Source: DYRB01 sp963709645 (GTDB lineage Bacteria > Pseudomonadota > Gammaproteobacteria > Chromatiales > Chromatiaceae). Taken from it: 64,000 nucleotides of DNA. The first letter of the stretch is position 1; each line of letters starts with the position of its first letter. Both the position numbers and the translations under genes were made by a program. This document shows positions 9,578 to 18,301 of the stretch, piece by piece. The DNA is taken from the NCBI GenBank assembly GCA_963709645.1, contig CAVPXP010000010.1, forward strand, positions 62,001-126,000, read 5' to 3'. Below the pieces are notes generated by a model. It saw only the letters and a program-made list of their open reading frames with translations, was not told the origin of the DNA and made no database searches.

Positions 9578-10509
9578 GCCTGCGACGCGGCCTCCGCGGC
9601 GGCCTGGTCCACCATGTCCAGGAACAGGCGCTCCAGGCGATTTTGCTTGTTGCGCAGGCTGATCACCTCGATGCCGTTGCGCGACAGCGCCTCGAACAGG
9701 CCATTGATGGTGTGCTCACGGTTGACCTCCACCTCCAGGGTGCAGTCGTCGACATGCTGCAGGACGAAGCCACCCAGCTCCGGCAGGTCCGCCACCCGGC
9801 CCTTGAGATTGAGGACGAAGGTCTCGGTTCGCAGACGGCGCAGCAGGTCACCGATATCCGCCCGCTCCGCAATCTGGCCATGGTTGATGATAGCCACCTT
9901 GCGGCAGAGACTCTCCGCCTCCTCCAGATAGTGGGTCGTGAGTATGATGGTCGTTCCGGCCTTGTTGATCTCGCGCAGGAAGGACCACATCGACCGACGG
10001 ATCTCGATGTCCACTCCGGCGGTGGGCTCGTCCAGGATCAAGAGCCGCGGCTCGTGCACCAGGGCGCGCGCGATCATGAGCCGCCGTTTGAGTCCCCCGG
10101 AGAGCTTGCGCATCTCCGTATCGCGGCGGTCCCAAAGATCGAGCTGGCGCAGGTAACGCTCCGCCCGAACCCGGGCCTCGCGCCGCGGGACCCCGTAGTA
10201 ACCGGCCTGGTTGAGGACGACCTCAACGACCGGCAGGAAGAGGTTAAAGTTGAATTCCTGAGGAACTAGACCCAGACACCCCTTCACCGCCTCCGGGTCG
10301 CGATCCAGGTCGTGACCGAAGACCTCGACCCTGCCGGAGGTCTTGTTTACCAGCGAGGCGACGATCCCGATCAGGGTGGACTTGCCCGCCCCGTTGGGGC
10401 CGAGGAGCGCAAAAAAATCGCCCTCCTCTACCGTCAGATCCACCCCCTTGAGGGCCTGGAAGCCACCACGGTAAGTCTTGGTGAGCTGGGAAACGGCCAG
10501 GGCTGGCAT
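9574..10509 (-). CDS. ABC exporter ATP-binding protein (YadG family)
   Basis: The 311-residue protein is the ATPase of the ABC-2 exporter encoded next to it. It shows Walker A GPNGAGKST near residue 36, the Q-loop, the signature LSGGLKRRL near residue 137 and Walker B LLILDEPTAGVD, followed by the H-loop TTHYLEEAE. A C-terminal domain of about 90 residues follows, as in the YadG/CcmA-like group. It is the first gene of the set ATPase-permease-kinase. The substrate cannot be read from the sequence. Confidence 0.93.
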   Translation of the reverse strand: MPALAVSQLTKTYRGGFQALKGVDLTVEEGDFFALLGPNGAGKSTLIGIVASLVNKTSGRVEVFGHDLDRDPEAVKGCLGLVPQEFNFNLFLPVVEVVLNQAGYYGVPRREARVRAERYLRQLDLWDRRDTEMRKLSGGLKRRLMIARALVHEPRLLILDEPTAGVDIEIRRSMWSFLREINKAGTTIILTTHYLEEAESLCRKVAIINHGQIAERADIGDLLRRLRTETFVLNLKGRVADLPELGGFVLQHVDDCTLEVEVNREHTINGLFEALSRNGIEVISLRNKQNRLERLFLDMVDQAAAEAASQA

Positions 10510-10667
10510 GGGCGGACCGAGGGGGCAAGCCGGGTGGGGCTCAAACCCGGTAAGCTAGCGGTCCGTCGCGCCGATGGCAAGGGTACCGCCCCCCAGAGCG
10601 CCGGCAAACCCGCGTCCGAGGCGCCCCCCACGCCAAATCTCGGACCGAAGCAGCACGCCTCTACCCC

Positions 10668-11409
10668 ATGGACCTCGCCCTCATACTCTTTGCCGTCGGC
10701 ACCCTCGCGGGTCTGGTGGACGCCATCGCCGGCGGCGGCGGCCTGATCACAGTGCCCGCATTGCTCTGGAGCGGCTTGGACCCAGTTTCTGCCTTGGCCA
10801 CCAACAAGGCCCAAGGGGTATTCGGCAGCGGGGCCGCAACGGCCAACTTCGCACGCCAGGGGGCCATCAACCTCCGACGGGCCTGGCCCGCGGTGGTCTG
10901 TAGCTTCGTCGGGGCCGCAACCGGGGCCTTGCTCGTACAACACCTTGGCGGTGAGACCCTGGCACGCATAGTCCCACTGCTCCTGATCGCCTTCGCTTTG
11001 TATTTCCTGGTCTCGCCGCGGGTCTCGGACCTGGACAGCTAGGCAGCGGCTAGGCGAGGGGGCCTTTGCCCTTCTCGTAGGGACCGGAATCGGCTTCTAC
11101 GACGGCTTCTTCGGCCCGGGCACCGGGACCTTTTTCGCCATGGGCTATGTCGCCCTGCTCGGCTACAACCTGCGGAGTGCCACGGCTCACACCAAGCTAC
11201 TCAACTTCGCGAGCAACTTGGCGGCGCTGGCATTCTTCGTCGCCGGCGGCCACGTCGCCTGGGCCCTCGCCTTGCCCATGGCCGCCGGGCAGTTCATTGG
11301 TGCCTGGATTGGTTCCCACCTGGTCATCCGACACGGGACCCGGCTCGTCCGCCCCATGCTCGTGCTTGCGGCCCTGGCGGTGTCGGTGAAGCTCCTGTTT
11401 GAGCATTAG
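10668..11409 (+). pseudogene. TSUP family permease (YfcA/TauE-SafE type), frameshifted
   Basis: Two consecutive frames together encode one membrane protein of the TSUP family, thought to move sulfur compounds or other organic anions. The first frame (10668 to the stop at 11042) gives the N-terminal half with the GLVDAIAGGGGLITVPAL motif. The second continues without a gap from about 11041 as RQRLGEGAFALLVGTGIGFY, then the second family motif DGFFGPGTGTFF, and ends at 11409. One base too many near 11040 explains the break. The joined product of about 246 residues is normal for YfcA. No other damage is visible, so the lesion is recent, or a sequencing error. Confidence 0.85.
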
Positions 11410-11515
11410 GCAAACCCACATCGCAGTATCCTTAACGCGCTAGGCGGATCGGCACCCCCCAGTCCGGAGCTGTCCGCCCTGGCATCAACGGCAAGTCCCA
11501 TCCATGGAGGACCCC

Positions 11516-12331
11516 ATGACCCCCGAACCGGCGTTCACCGACCGTTTCACGGCCAAGGCCGTGCTCATGGGGCGCCACATCGATCTGCGCCGACTAGGGC
11601 GGGTCGAGCCCCTGGCCGTCAATCCCATGCTGCTCCCGGTGGCCGGGGGCGGCCAAGCCGTCCTGCTGCGCTCCGGGGCCATCGTCCTGTTCGGGGTCAG
11701 GCCCCTGGAGGAGGCCGCCTTCCGTGAGCGCCTCTCGCCCTTCGTCCGCCACCCCCTGGCCCGTGAGGAGATGGAAACCCTGGAGATCGTCGTCGACCCG
11801 GGACACGTCGAGGGCATCGACCCCGCGCGCGGGGCACTGGTAATCGCCGAGGCTGATCCGGACCGCCTGCAGGTCATCGCCGATATCCTGGGAAAAAGCG
11901 TCCTGCTCGCCGACCAGGAGGCTCAGGTCGCCCAGTCCTTCGAGCGGGTGGAGCCGCTGGCTGACGAACTCCAACGCCGCGGACGCGGGGCGCGACACGC
12001 CCGGGAATTGGTCCGTCATATTGGCGAAACCCTGCTGATCCAGCACCAGATGGTCGGGCGGGGCGAGGTCGGCGACAAGCCGGAGGTGCTGTGGGAACAG
12101 CCCGACCTGGAGCGGCTGTTCCTGCAGATGGAGGCCGAGTATGAACTGCGCGAGCGCCAACTGGCCCTCGAACGCAAACTCGAGGTCATCGGGAACACTG
12201 CCTCGACTTTGCTGGACCTACTCCAGAGCCGGCGCAGTCTGCGCGTGGAGTGGTACATCGTCATCCTGATCGTGGTGGAGATTGGCCTCACCCTCTATGA
12301 GCTGTTTTTCCGTACTCACCCCGTCGGTTGA
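11516..12331 (+). CDS. RMD1/YagE family (DUF155) membrane-anchored protein
   Basis: The 271-residue protein matches DUF155, the family of yeast Rmd1/Rmd8 and mitochondrial RMND1. The N-terminal part is a soluble domain (RHIDLRRLG, then the LVIAEADPDRLQVIADILGKS region), followed by a helical part (QMEAEYELRERQLALERKLEVIG) and one C-terminal transmembrane helix near residues 245-265 (VEWYIVILIVVEIGLTLYEL). This architecture is typical of the family; the bacterial role is not known. ATG 11516 is preferred over 11504 because GGAGG lies 5 bases before it. The 3' end overlaps the end of convergent parC by 16 bp. Confidence 0.85.
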   Translation: MTPEPAFTDRFTAKAVLMGRHIDLRRLGRVEPLAVNPMLLPVAGGGQAVLLRSGAIVLFGVRPLEEAAFRERLSPFVRHPLAREEMETLEIVVDPGHVEGIDPARGALVIAEADPDRLQVIADILGKSVLLADQEAQVAQSFERVEPLADELQRRGRGARHARELVRHIGETLLIQHQMVGRGEVGDKPEVLWEQPDLERLFLQMEAEYELRERQLALERKLEVIGNTASTLLDLLQSRRSLRVEWYIVILIVVEIGLTLYELFFRTHPVG

Positions 12332-14595
12332 GCGGCGTCAGCTCCCGCAACCACCTTGACGTCATCGACCCGTTGAAATCCTCGCGGCAGCAGGTGCCCG
12401 CGCCGTCCGCGTTCGCCCTGGTAGGAGTCCAGGTCCGCGGTCTTGAGGGTGAAGTGACGTTTGCCGGAGAGGATAGTCAACGCCCCCCCCGGGGGGACTA
12501 CCGCTAGGGCGCAGATATACTCCTCCCGGGTTGCTGCCTTCGCCGCCGGGATGCCGAGAATCTTGTTGCCCTTACCCCGTGGCAGCTGGGGCAGCTCTGC
12601 CACTGGAAAAACGAGCATGTGGCCGGTATTCGTGATCGCCACCAGGCGGTCCCGGTCAGGGTCTGGCACCGGAACTGGTGTCAGCACCCGGGCCCTGCCG
12701 GGGATCGTCAGTACTGCCTTGCCCGCCTTGGGCTTTGCGTAGAGGTCCTCCAGGGTTGCAACGAAGCCGTAGCCGGCGTCGGAGGCGAGCAGTAATCGCT
12801 GTCCCGGCTCGCCGCCCAGCACGGCGACGAACTCGGCCCCCTTGGGTGGACTCAGGCGCCCGGTGAGCGGCTCCCCCTGCCCGCGGGCGGAGGGGAGCAG
12901 ATGGGCGCGCACCGAGTAGCTCCGCCCGGTGGAGTCAAGGAACGCGACGGACTGGTTGCTGCGCACGCAGGCCGCAGCCAGAAATCCGTCGCCTGCCTTA
13001 TAGCTCAGACCCGCCGGATCCAGGTCGTGGCCCTTGCCCGCCCGCACCCAGCCCTTTTGGGACAGGACAACGGTCACCGGCTCGCTGGGCGCAATCTCAG
13101 TCTCGCCCAGGGGCGTGGCGGCGGTACGCTCCACCAGGAGCGAGCGGCGCGCATCGCCGTACTTGGCCGCGTCCGCCTCGATCTCTTCGCGAATCAGACG
13201 CTTGAGGGCCGCATCCGAACCCAGGGTGCCCTGGAGCCAGTCGCGCTCCTTGGACAGCTCGTCCTGCTCGCCGCGAATCTTCATCTCCTCCAAGCGGGCG
13301 AGCTGGCGCAGTCGCGTGTTGAGGACGTACTCGGCCTGGACGTCGGTGAGCTCGAAGCGGCCCATCAGAACCGGCTTGGGCTCATCTTCTGTGCGAATGA
13401 TGCGGATCACCTCGTCGATATTGAGGTACGCAGTGAGCAGGCCATCCAACAAGTGCAACCGCTCCAACACCTTGTTCAGCCTGTGCTGCAGGCGCCTTCG
13501 CACGGTGCGGGTGCGGAAGCTGAGCCACTCGGTCAGGATCTCGCGCAAGTCCATGACTCGCGGGCGGCCGTTCAGGGCAATCAGGTTCATGTTCACCCGG
13601 ACGTTGCGCTCCAGGTCCGTGGTGGCGAAGAGGTGCGACATGAGCCGCTCCACGTCCACCCGGTTGGAGCGCGGAACCAGAACGAGGCGGGTCGGAGACT
13701 CGTGGTCCGACTCGTCGCGCAGGTCCTCCAGCATCGGCAACTTCTTGGCCTGCATCTGGGCGGCGATCTGCTCCATGATGCGGTTTCCGGAGACCTGATA
13801 GGGCAAGGCCGTGACGACAATGTCGCCCTGGTCCAGCTCGTATCGAGCCCGCAGGCGCACGCTGCCGTAACCCGTCTCGTATAGGCGCCGCAGCTCCTCC
13901 GGGGGCGTGACGATCTCCGCCGCAGTCGGGAAGTCCGGCCCGGGGATGAAGCGGCATAGGTCTGCTACCGTCGCCTCCGGCCGCTCAAGCAGGTGGATGC
14001 AGGCCCGCGCCACCTCGCGCAGGTTGTGGGACGGTATGTCCGTGGCCATGCCCACAGCGATCCCGGTCGCCCCATTGAGCAGCAGGTTGGGCAGGCGCGC
14101 CGGGAGCAAGGACGGCTCCTCCAGGGTCCCGTCGAAGTTGGGGACCCAATCCACGGTGCCCTGGTCCACCTCACCGAGCAGGACCTCCGTGTAGGGGGCT
14201 AGCCGCGCCTCCGTATAGCGCATGGCGGCGAAGGACTTGGGCTCGTCCGGAGAACCCCAGTTGCCCTGGCCGTCGATGAGGGTGTAGCGGTAAGAGAAGG
14301 GCTGGGCCATGAGGACCATGGCCTCATAACAGGCGGAGTCCCCGTGCGGGTGGAACTTGCCAAGGACGTCCCCCACGGTGCGGGCGGACTTCTTGAACTT
14401 GGCCGCCGCCGAGAGCCCCAGCTCCGACATGGCGTAGAGGATGCGCCGCTGTACCGGCTTGAGGCCGTCGCCCACATGGGGCAGGGCGCGATCCAGGATG
14501 ACGTACATGGAATAATCCAGGTACGCCTTTTCGCTAAAGACGTGGAGCGGCATGCGCTCCAGGCCCTCAGGGTGGTAGATCGGGGTATCGCTCAT
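12316..14595 (-). CDS. parC: DNA topoisomerase IV subunit A
   Basis: ParC cuts and rejoins DNA in topoisomerase IV, which unlinks daughter chromosomes. At 759 residues it is ParC-sized, shorter than GyrA, and lacks an obvious GyrA box. The quinolone region reads HPHGDSACYEAM, with Ser87 and Glu91 at the positions whose change gives resistance, so the sensitive form is present. The catalytic tyrosine is Tyr127 in AAMRYTEARL. The C-terminal domain shows the expected repeating blades. The STAS gene lies 12 bp upstream on the same strand. parE is not in the window. Confidence 0.95.
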   Translation of the reverse strand: MSDTPIYHPEGLERMPLHVFSEKAYLDYSMYVILDRALPHVGDGLKPVQRRILYAMSELGLSAAAKFKKSARTVGDVLGKFHPHGDSACYEAMVLMAQPFSYRYTLIDGQGNWGSPDEPKSFAAMRYTEARLAPYTEVLLGEVDQGTVDWVPNFDGTLEEPSLLPARLPNLLLNGATGIAVGMATDIPSHNLREVARACIHLLERPEATVADLCRFIPGPDFPTAAEIVTPPEELRRLYETGYGSVRLRARYELDQGDIVVTALPYQVSGNRIMEQIAAQMQAKKLPMLEDLRDESDHESPTRLVLVPRSNRVDVERLMSHLFATTDLERNVRVNMNLIALNGRPRVMDLREILTEWLSFRTRTVRRRLQHRLNKVLERLHLLDGLLTAYLNIDEVIRIIRTEDEPKPVLMGRFELTDVQAEYVLNTRLRQLARLEEMKIRGEQDELSKERDWLQGTLGSDAALKRLIREEIEADAAKYGDARRSLLVERTAATPLGETEIAPSEPVTVVLSQKGWVRAGKGHDLDPAGLSYKAGDGFLAAACVRSNQSVAFLDSTGRSYSVRAHLLPSARGQGEPLTGRLSPPKGAEFVAVLGGEPGQRLLLASDAGYGFVATLEDLYAKPKAGKAVLTIPGRARVLTPVPVPDPDRDRLVAITNTGHMLVFPVAELPQLPRGKGNKILGIPAAKAATREEYICALAVVPPGGALTILSGKRHFTLKTADLDSYQGERGRRGHLLPRGFQRVDDVKVVAGADAAQPTG

Positions 14596-14607
14596 CGGCT
14601 GCGGCGA

Positions 14608-14949
14608 TCAGATGGCCCGCAGGTGGGGACGCGCCTCGCGATCCAGCGGTGAGACATAGACCGTATTGGCCATGACCCGCGAGATGCAGGCCTTCACCTC
14701 GGGGTGATCACCCAAAATCACCACCGTGGCGCCGACCCGGCGCACACCGCGGCAGAGCATCTGCAACAGGGCCATGCCGGAGTCGAAGATTCGTTCGACC
14801 CGAGTCAGGTCGAGGATGCAGGTCCTGAGACTCGACGGGATATTGTACGCGACCCCGCACAGGACCTCGGCATTCGTCAGGTCGAGGTTGCCGTCGAAAG
14901 ACAGGTCGAGACGGTCCTCCTCCGGGATAAACGAGATGCTGATGGGCAT
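14608..14949 (-). CDS. STAS domain protein (anti-sigma antagonist-like)
   Basis: This 113-residue protein is a single STAS domain. It has the typical TCILDLTRVERIFDSGMALL segment in which a serine (in FDSG) occupies the phosphorylation site of SpoIIAA-like proteins. Such proteins switch partner binding through phosphorylation by an anti-sigma-type kinase; no kinase gene is adjacent. ATG 14949 is chosen because GGAGG precedes it by a normal distance; an in-frame extension to 14997 has no such site. It lies 12 bp upstream of parC, so the two may be cotranscribed. Confidence 0.75.
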   Translation of the reverse strand: MPISISFIPEEDRLDLSFDGNLDLTNAEVLCGVAYNIPSSLRTCILDLTRVERIFDSGMALLQMLCRGVRRVGATVVILGDHPEVKACISRVMANTVYVSPLDREARPHLRAI

Positions 14950-15318
14950 CGTGGTGTCCTCCTCATGGGCCGCAACCTGAAGGTCTTCGGCCGGCACCTG
15001 ACTTGAATCTTAGTGTTCTCATGCCGGGCGCCGCATGGTCGCGCCCCATCCCTGCTTCCGTCCCCGAGGTTGCCATAAACCTCGCGCACGCCCGAGTTGT
15101 GCCAAAGCAGCACCCCAAGGCTAAGACCTGATGCTAGCAGGAACCGGACGACCGCGCCTTGACGCAGCTCTCAGCCGATATCTACCAGGCCAGACAGGGT
15201 GTTCAATGCGTTACGGACGATCCCCTCCCCAAGCGCTGGTCGCCATGCCACGCCAAATCCAAGGATGTTTGACGCATCTTGAGCTCCAACCCCGCAGACA
15301 GCTCAGATAGCGGGCCTT
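14950..15318. other. Intergenic region between the STAS gene and pntB
   Basis: About 370 bp without a convincing gene. It should hold the promoter of the STAS-parC unit and the end of the pnt operon. The only structure I see is a small inverted repeat, CGAGGTT at 15065-15071 paired with AACCTCG at 15078-15084, without a T run. Confidence 0.4.
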
Positions 15319-16719
15319 TCAGTGTCCGCGTCCCTTGAGGGCCCCGGCCATGCCCTCGATAGTGTCCTTGGCGTCGCCGAAGACCAGATAGGTGTTGTCC
15401 TGATAAAAGAGCAGGTTATCCACGCCGGAATAGCCTGGGCGCATGGAACGCTTCAGGAAATAGACCTGCCGAGCCTTGCCCGCCTCCAGGATCGGCATGC
15501 CATAGATGGGACTGGAGGGATCGGACTTGGCCGCCGGGTTGACCACGTCGTTGGCCCCGACCACCAGTACCACGTCCGCTGAAGGAAACTCCGGATTGAT
15601 CTCATCCATCTCCAGGACCTGCTCGTAGGGGATGTCCGCCTCCGCCAGCAGCACATTCATGTGCCCAGGCATGCGCCCGGCCACCGGATGGATGGCGAAC
15701 TTGACCTCCACCCCACGCGCCTGGAGCAGGTTCATTAGCTCCTTGAGGGAGTGCTGGGCCTGGGCCACGGCCATGCCGTAACCCGGGACGATGATGACCT
15801 TGCCCGCATCCTCCATCCAATAGACCACGTCCTCCACCGATGCCGACTTGACCCCCTTGCCCTCCGGGCCGGCGCCGGTCGCCGGCCCCACCTCGTCCCC
15901 AGAGCCGAAACCGCCGAACACCACGTTGACGATGGAGCGGTTCATGGCCTTGCACATGATGTAGGACAGGATGGCGCCGGAGAACCCGACCAGGGCCCCG
16001 ACGATGATCAGCAGATTGTTGTGCAGGGTGAAGCCGGTGGCCGCCGCCGCCCAGCCCGAGTAGCTGTTGAGCATGGAGATGATGACCGGCATGTCCGCCC
16101 CGCCGATGGGGATGATCAGCGTCACGCCGAGCACGAGGGCCAGCAGGGTCATCAGCGCCAGGGACCAGACACTGCCGGTCATGGCGAAGTGCACCGCCAG
16201 GGCCAGGGTGGCCAGCCCGAGGGCCGCGTTCAGGGCGTGCTGGCCGGCAAACTTGACCGGCTTGCCGCTGATCAGCCCCTGGAGCTTGCCGAAGGCGATG
16301 ACCGAGCCGGTGAAGGTGATGGCGCCGATGACGATGCCCGCGGACAGCTCGCCCATGAGCACCGGGTTGAGGGTGCCTGCGGCCGCCCGATTGACGAAGG
16401 TACCGATGGCCACCAGCACCGCCGCCAGACCGACGAAGCTGTGCAGGGCCGCCACCAGCTGCGGCATCGCCGTCATCTGGATGCGCAGGGCCAGGATGGT
16501 CCCGATGACTGCCCCCCCGGCGACGCCGGCGATGATGAAGCCGTAGGACTTGACCTCGCCGCCGAGCAGGGTCGCCGCCACGGCGATGACCATGCCGAGC
16601 ATGGCCAGGAAGTTGCCGCGCCGGGCCGAGGCCGGGTGGGTCAGCCCCTTGAGGGCCAGGATGAACAGCACCGCCGAGGCCAGATAGGCCAGGGCCTGCA
16701 AGTTGTTTGGATGTTCCAT
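15319..16719 (-). CDS. pntB: NAD(P) transhydrogenase subunit beta
   Basis: PntB carries the main proton channel and the NADP(H)-binding domain of the proton-translocating transhydrogenase, which uses the proton gradient to make NADPH from NADH. The 466 residues have about nine membrane helices in the first 270 residues and a soluble C-terminal domain with the NADP-binding GYGMAVAQAQ motif, HPVAGRMPGHMNVLLAEA and VLVVGANDVVNPAA. It is the third gene of pntAa-pntAb-pntB, 18 bp after pntAb. Confidence 0.96.
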   Translation of the reverse strand: MEHPNNLQALAYLASAVLFILALKGLTHPASARRGNFLAMLGMVIAVAATLLGGEVKSYGFIIAGVAGGAVIGTILALRIQMTAMPQLVAALHSFVGLAAVLVAIGTFVNRAAAGTLNPVLMGELSAGIVIGAITFTGSVIAFGKLQGLISGKPVKFAGQHALNAALGLATLALAVHFAMTGSVWSLALMTLLALVLGVTLIIPIGGADMPVIISMLNSYSGWAAAATGFTLHNNLLIIVGALVGFSGAILSYIMCKAMNRSIVNVVFGGFGSGDEVGPATGAGPEGKGVKSASVEDVVYWMEDAGKVIIVPGYGMAVAQAQHSLKELMNLLQARGVEVKFAIHPVAGRMPGHMNVLLAEADIPYEQVLEMDEINPEFPSADVVLVVGANDVVNPAAKSDPSSPIYGMPILEAGKARQVYFLKRSMRPGYSGVDNLLFYQDNTYLVFGDAKDTIEGMAGALKGRGH

Positions 16720-16737
16720 GTGTCCGTGGCCCCTGGG

Positions 16738-17022
16738 TTACTTCTTTTTCTTATTGAACATGGACAGCATCCGGTGCGTCACCAGAAAGCCGCCGAAGAC
16801 GTTGATGGAGGCGAGCAGGACGGCCAGGAAGCCGATCAGCTCGGCGCCGGTACCAACGCCCTCCAGCCCGGTCACCAGCAGGGCGCCGACGATGACGATC
16901 CCGGAGATGGCATTGGTCAGGGCCACCAGGGGCGTATGCAAGGCCGGCGTCACGCCCCAGATGACGTAGTAGCCGATAAAGCAGGCCAGAACAAAGACAT
17001 AGAGCGCCATGGTTTCGGTCAT
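16738..17022 (-). CDS. pntAb: NAD(P) transhydrogenase subunit alpha part 2
   Basis: The 94-residue protein supplies the membrane helices of the alpha subunit. Three hydrophobic segments are visible (LYVFVLACFIGYYVIWGV, ISGIVIVGALLVTG, LIGFLAVLLASINVFGGFLV), and the tail is lysine-rich. In the split form known from Rhodospirillum rubrum, PntAa, PntAb and PntB are separate proteins, and that arrangement is present here. It lies between pntAa (38 bp upstream) and pntB. Confidence 0.94.
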   Translation of the reverse strand: MTETMALYVFVLACFIGYYVIWGVTPALHTPLVALTNAISGIVIVGALLVTGLEGVGTGAELIGFLAVLLASINVFGGFLVTHRMLSMFNKKKK

Positions 17023-17060
17023 GGTGTGGGTACTCCGCGAGCGGTAAGGGGGACGACCGG

Positions 17061-18164
17061 TCAGGCGCGCACCTGCATGGCCTTGGTGATCTCGTCCTGT
17101 TCCAGGTCCTTGAGCACCGGGCTCGCATCGGGGCCCGAGTCGGACTTGTCGATCATGATGTCCAGCAGGTTGGCCAGGTTCTTGGCGTAGAAGGCGCTAG
17201 CGTCGGCCGCGACCATGGACGGGTAATTGGTATGACCCACCAGCGTCACGCCGTGGCGCTGCACCACCTCGTCGGGCACCGTCAGCGGGCAGTTGCCGCC
17301 GTTGGCCGCGGCCAGGTCCACGATGACCGAGCCCGGGCGCATGCGCTTCACCACCTCTTCGGTGATCAGAACCGGGGCGGGGCGGCAGGGGATCAGCGCC
17401 GTGGTGATGATCACATGGGCCTTGGCCAGCTCGTCGGCCAAGGCGGCCTGCTGGCGGGCCTTGGCCTCGGCGGACAGCTCCTTGGCGTAGCCGCCCTCCC
17501 CCGCCCCGCTCTCGCCGATATCCAGGTCGATGGGCTTGGCCCCCAGGGACTGGATCTGCTCCCGGGTCTCGGGGCGCACGTCGTAGGCCCACACCTCGGC
17601 CCCCAGGCGGCGCGCCGTGGCGATCGCCTGGAGCCCCGCCACACCCGCCCCCAGCACCACCAGCCGGGCCGGCTTGGCCGAGCCCGCCGAGGTCATCATC
17701 ATGGGGAAGAAGCGCCCGTAGCGTGCGGCTGCCTCCAGCACCGCCCGATAGCCGGCGATGTTGCTCTGGGAGGACAGGGCGTCCATGGACTGGGCGCGGG
17801 AGATGCGCGGGATGCGCTCCATGCCGAGCACCCGCATGCCCTTGGCGAGCATGGCCGAGAGCGTGGCATCCTCGCCGCAGCTCTCGATGAGGCCGAGATA
17901 GACGCCGCCGGGCTGCATCTCCGCCACATCGTCGTCATCCGGTCGGCGGACCTTGAGGAGGATGTCGGCGGCGTAAGCGCCCGCCCGATCCCCGATGTCG
18001 GCCCCAGCGCCTGCGTAGTCGGCATCCGGGTAGGAAGCCGCCTCACCGGCACCGCCCTCCACCGTCACCCGCAACCCCTTGCCGACGAGGCGCTTCACGA
18101 CCTCGGGGGTGGCGGCGACCCGCGCTTCTCCCAGGCGGGTCTCTCTCGGTACTCCGATCTTCAT
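17061..18164 (-). CDS. pntAa: NAD(P) transhydrogenase subunit alpha part 1
   Basis: PntAa is the soluble NAD(H)-binding domain of the transhydrogenase. The 367 residues begin MKIGVPRET, the classic start of alanine dehydrogenase/PntA proteins, and contain the Rossmann motif VVLGAGVAGLQAIATARRLGA. ATG 18164 is used; the in-frame extension upstream to 18203 does not resemble the family. First gene of the pnt operon. The promoter should lie in the 137 bp between it and ppsR. Confidence 0.95.
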   Translation of the reverse strand: MKIGVPRETRLGEARVAATPEVVKRLVGKGLRVTVEGGAGEAASYPDADYAGAGADIGDRAGAYAADILLKVRRPDDDDVAEMQPGGVYLGLIESCGEDATLSAMLAKGMRVLGMERIPRISRAQSMDALSSQSNIAGYRAVLEAAARYGRFFPMMMTSAGSAKPARLVVLGAGVAGLQAIATARRLGAEVWAYDVRPETREQIQSLGAKPIDLDIGESGAGEGGYAKELSAEAKARQQAALADELAKAHVIITTALIPCRPAPVLITEEVVKRMRPGSVIVDLAAANGGNCPLTVPDEVVQRHGVTLVGHTNYPSMVAADASAFYAKNLANLLDIMIDKSDSGPDASPVLKDLEQDEITKAMQVRA

Positions 18165-18270
18165 GGTGCCTTGTCCCCACTCACTATTCGCATGCGGTCG
18201 CAAAATGACCGCGCATTATCCGGATTCACCGGGGGCGGCTCAAGGAAACCCGGCCCGAAGGACCCGCGGA

Positions 18271-18301
18271 CCCGAGGTGGCGCCGCGGAGGCCACCTCGG
18301 G
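18271..18301 (-). terminator. Strong hairpin after ppsR
   Basis: An 11-bp perfect stem (CCCGAGGTGGC at 18271-18281 with GCCACCTCGGG at 18291-18301, 9-nt loop) begins directly after the ppsR stop codon, read on the minus strand. No T tract follows, so it may stop or slow transcription or protect the 3' end, and it separates ppsR from pntAa. Confidence 0.55.

Noticed and set aside
11030..11045. Programmed +1 frameshift in the TSUP gene
   Set aside because: The site lacks a known slippery sequence or a Shine-Dalgarno-like stimulator such as in prfB, and the other +1 breaks share no motif with it.
15751..17190. Plus-strand open frame of 479 codons over the pnt genes
   Set aside because: His/Asp/Gly-rich composition typical of antisense to membrane protein genes; the pnt genes on the other strand are unambiguous.
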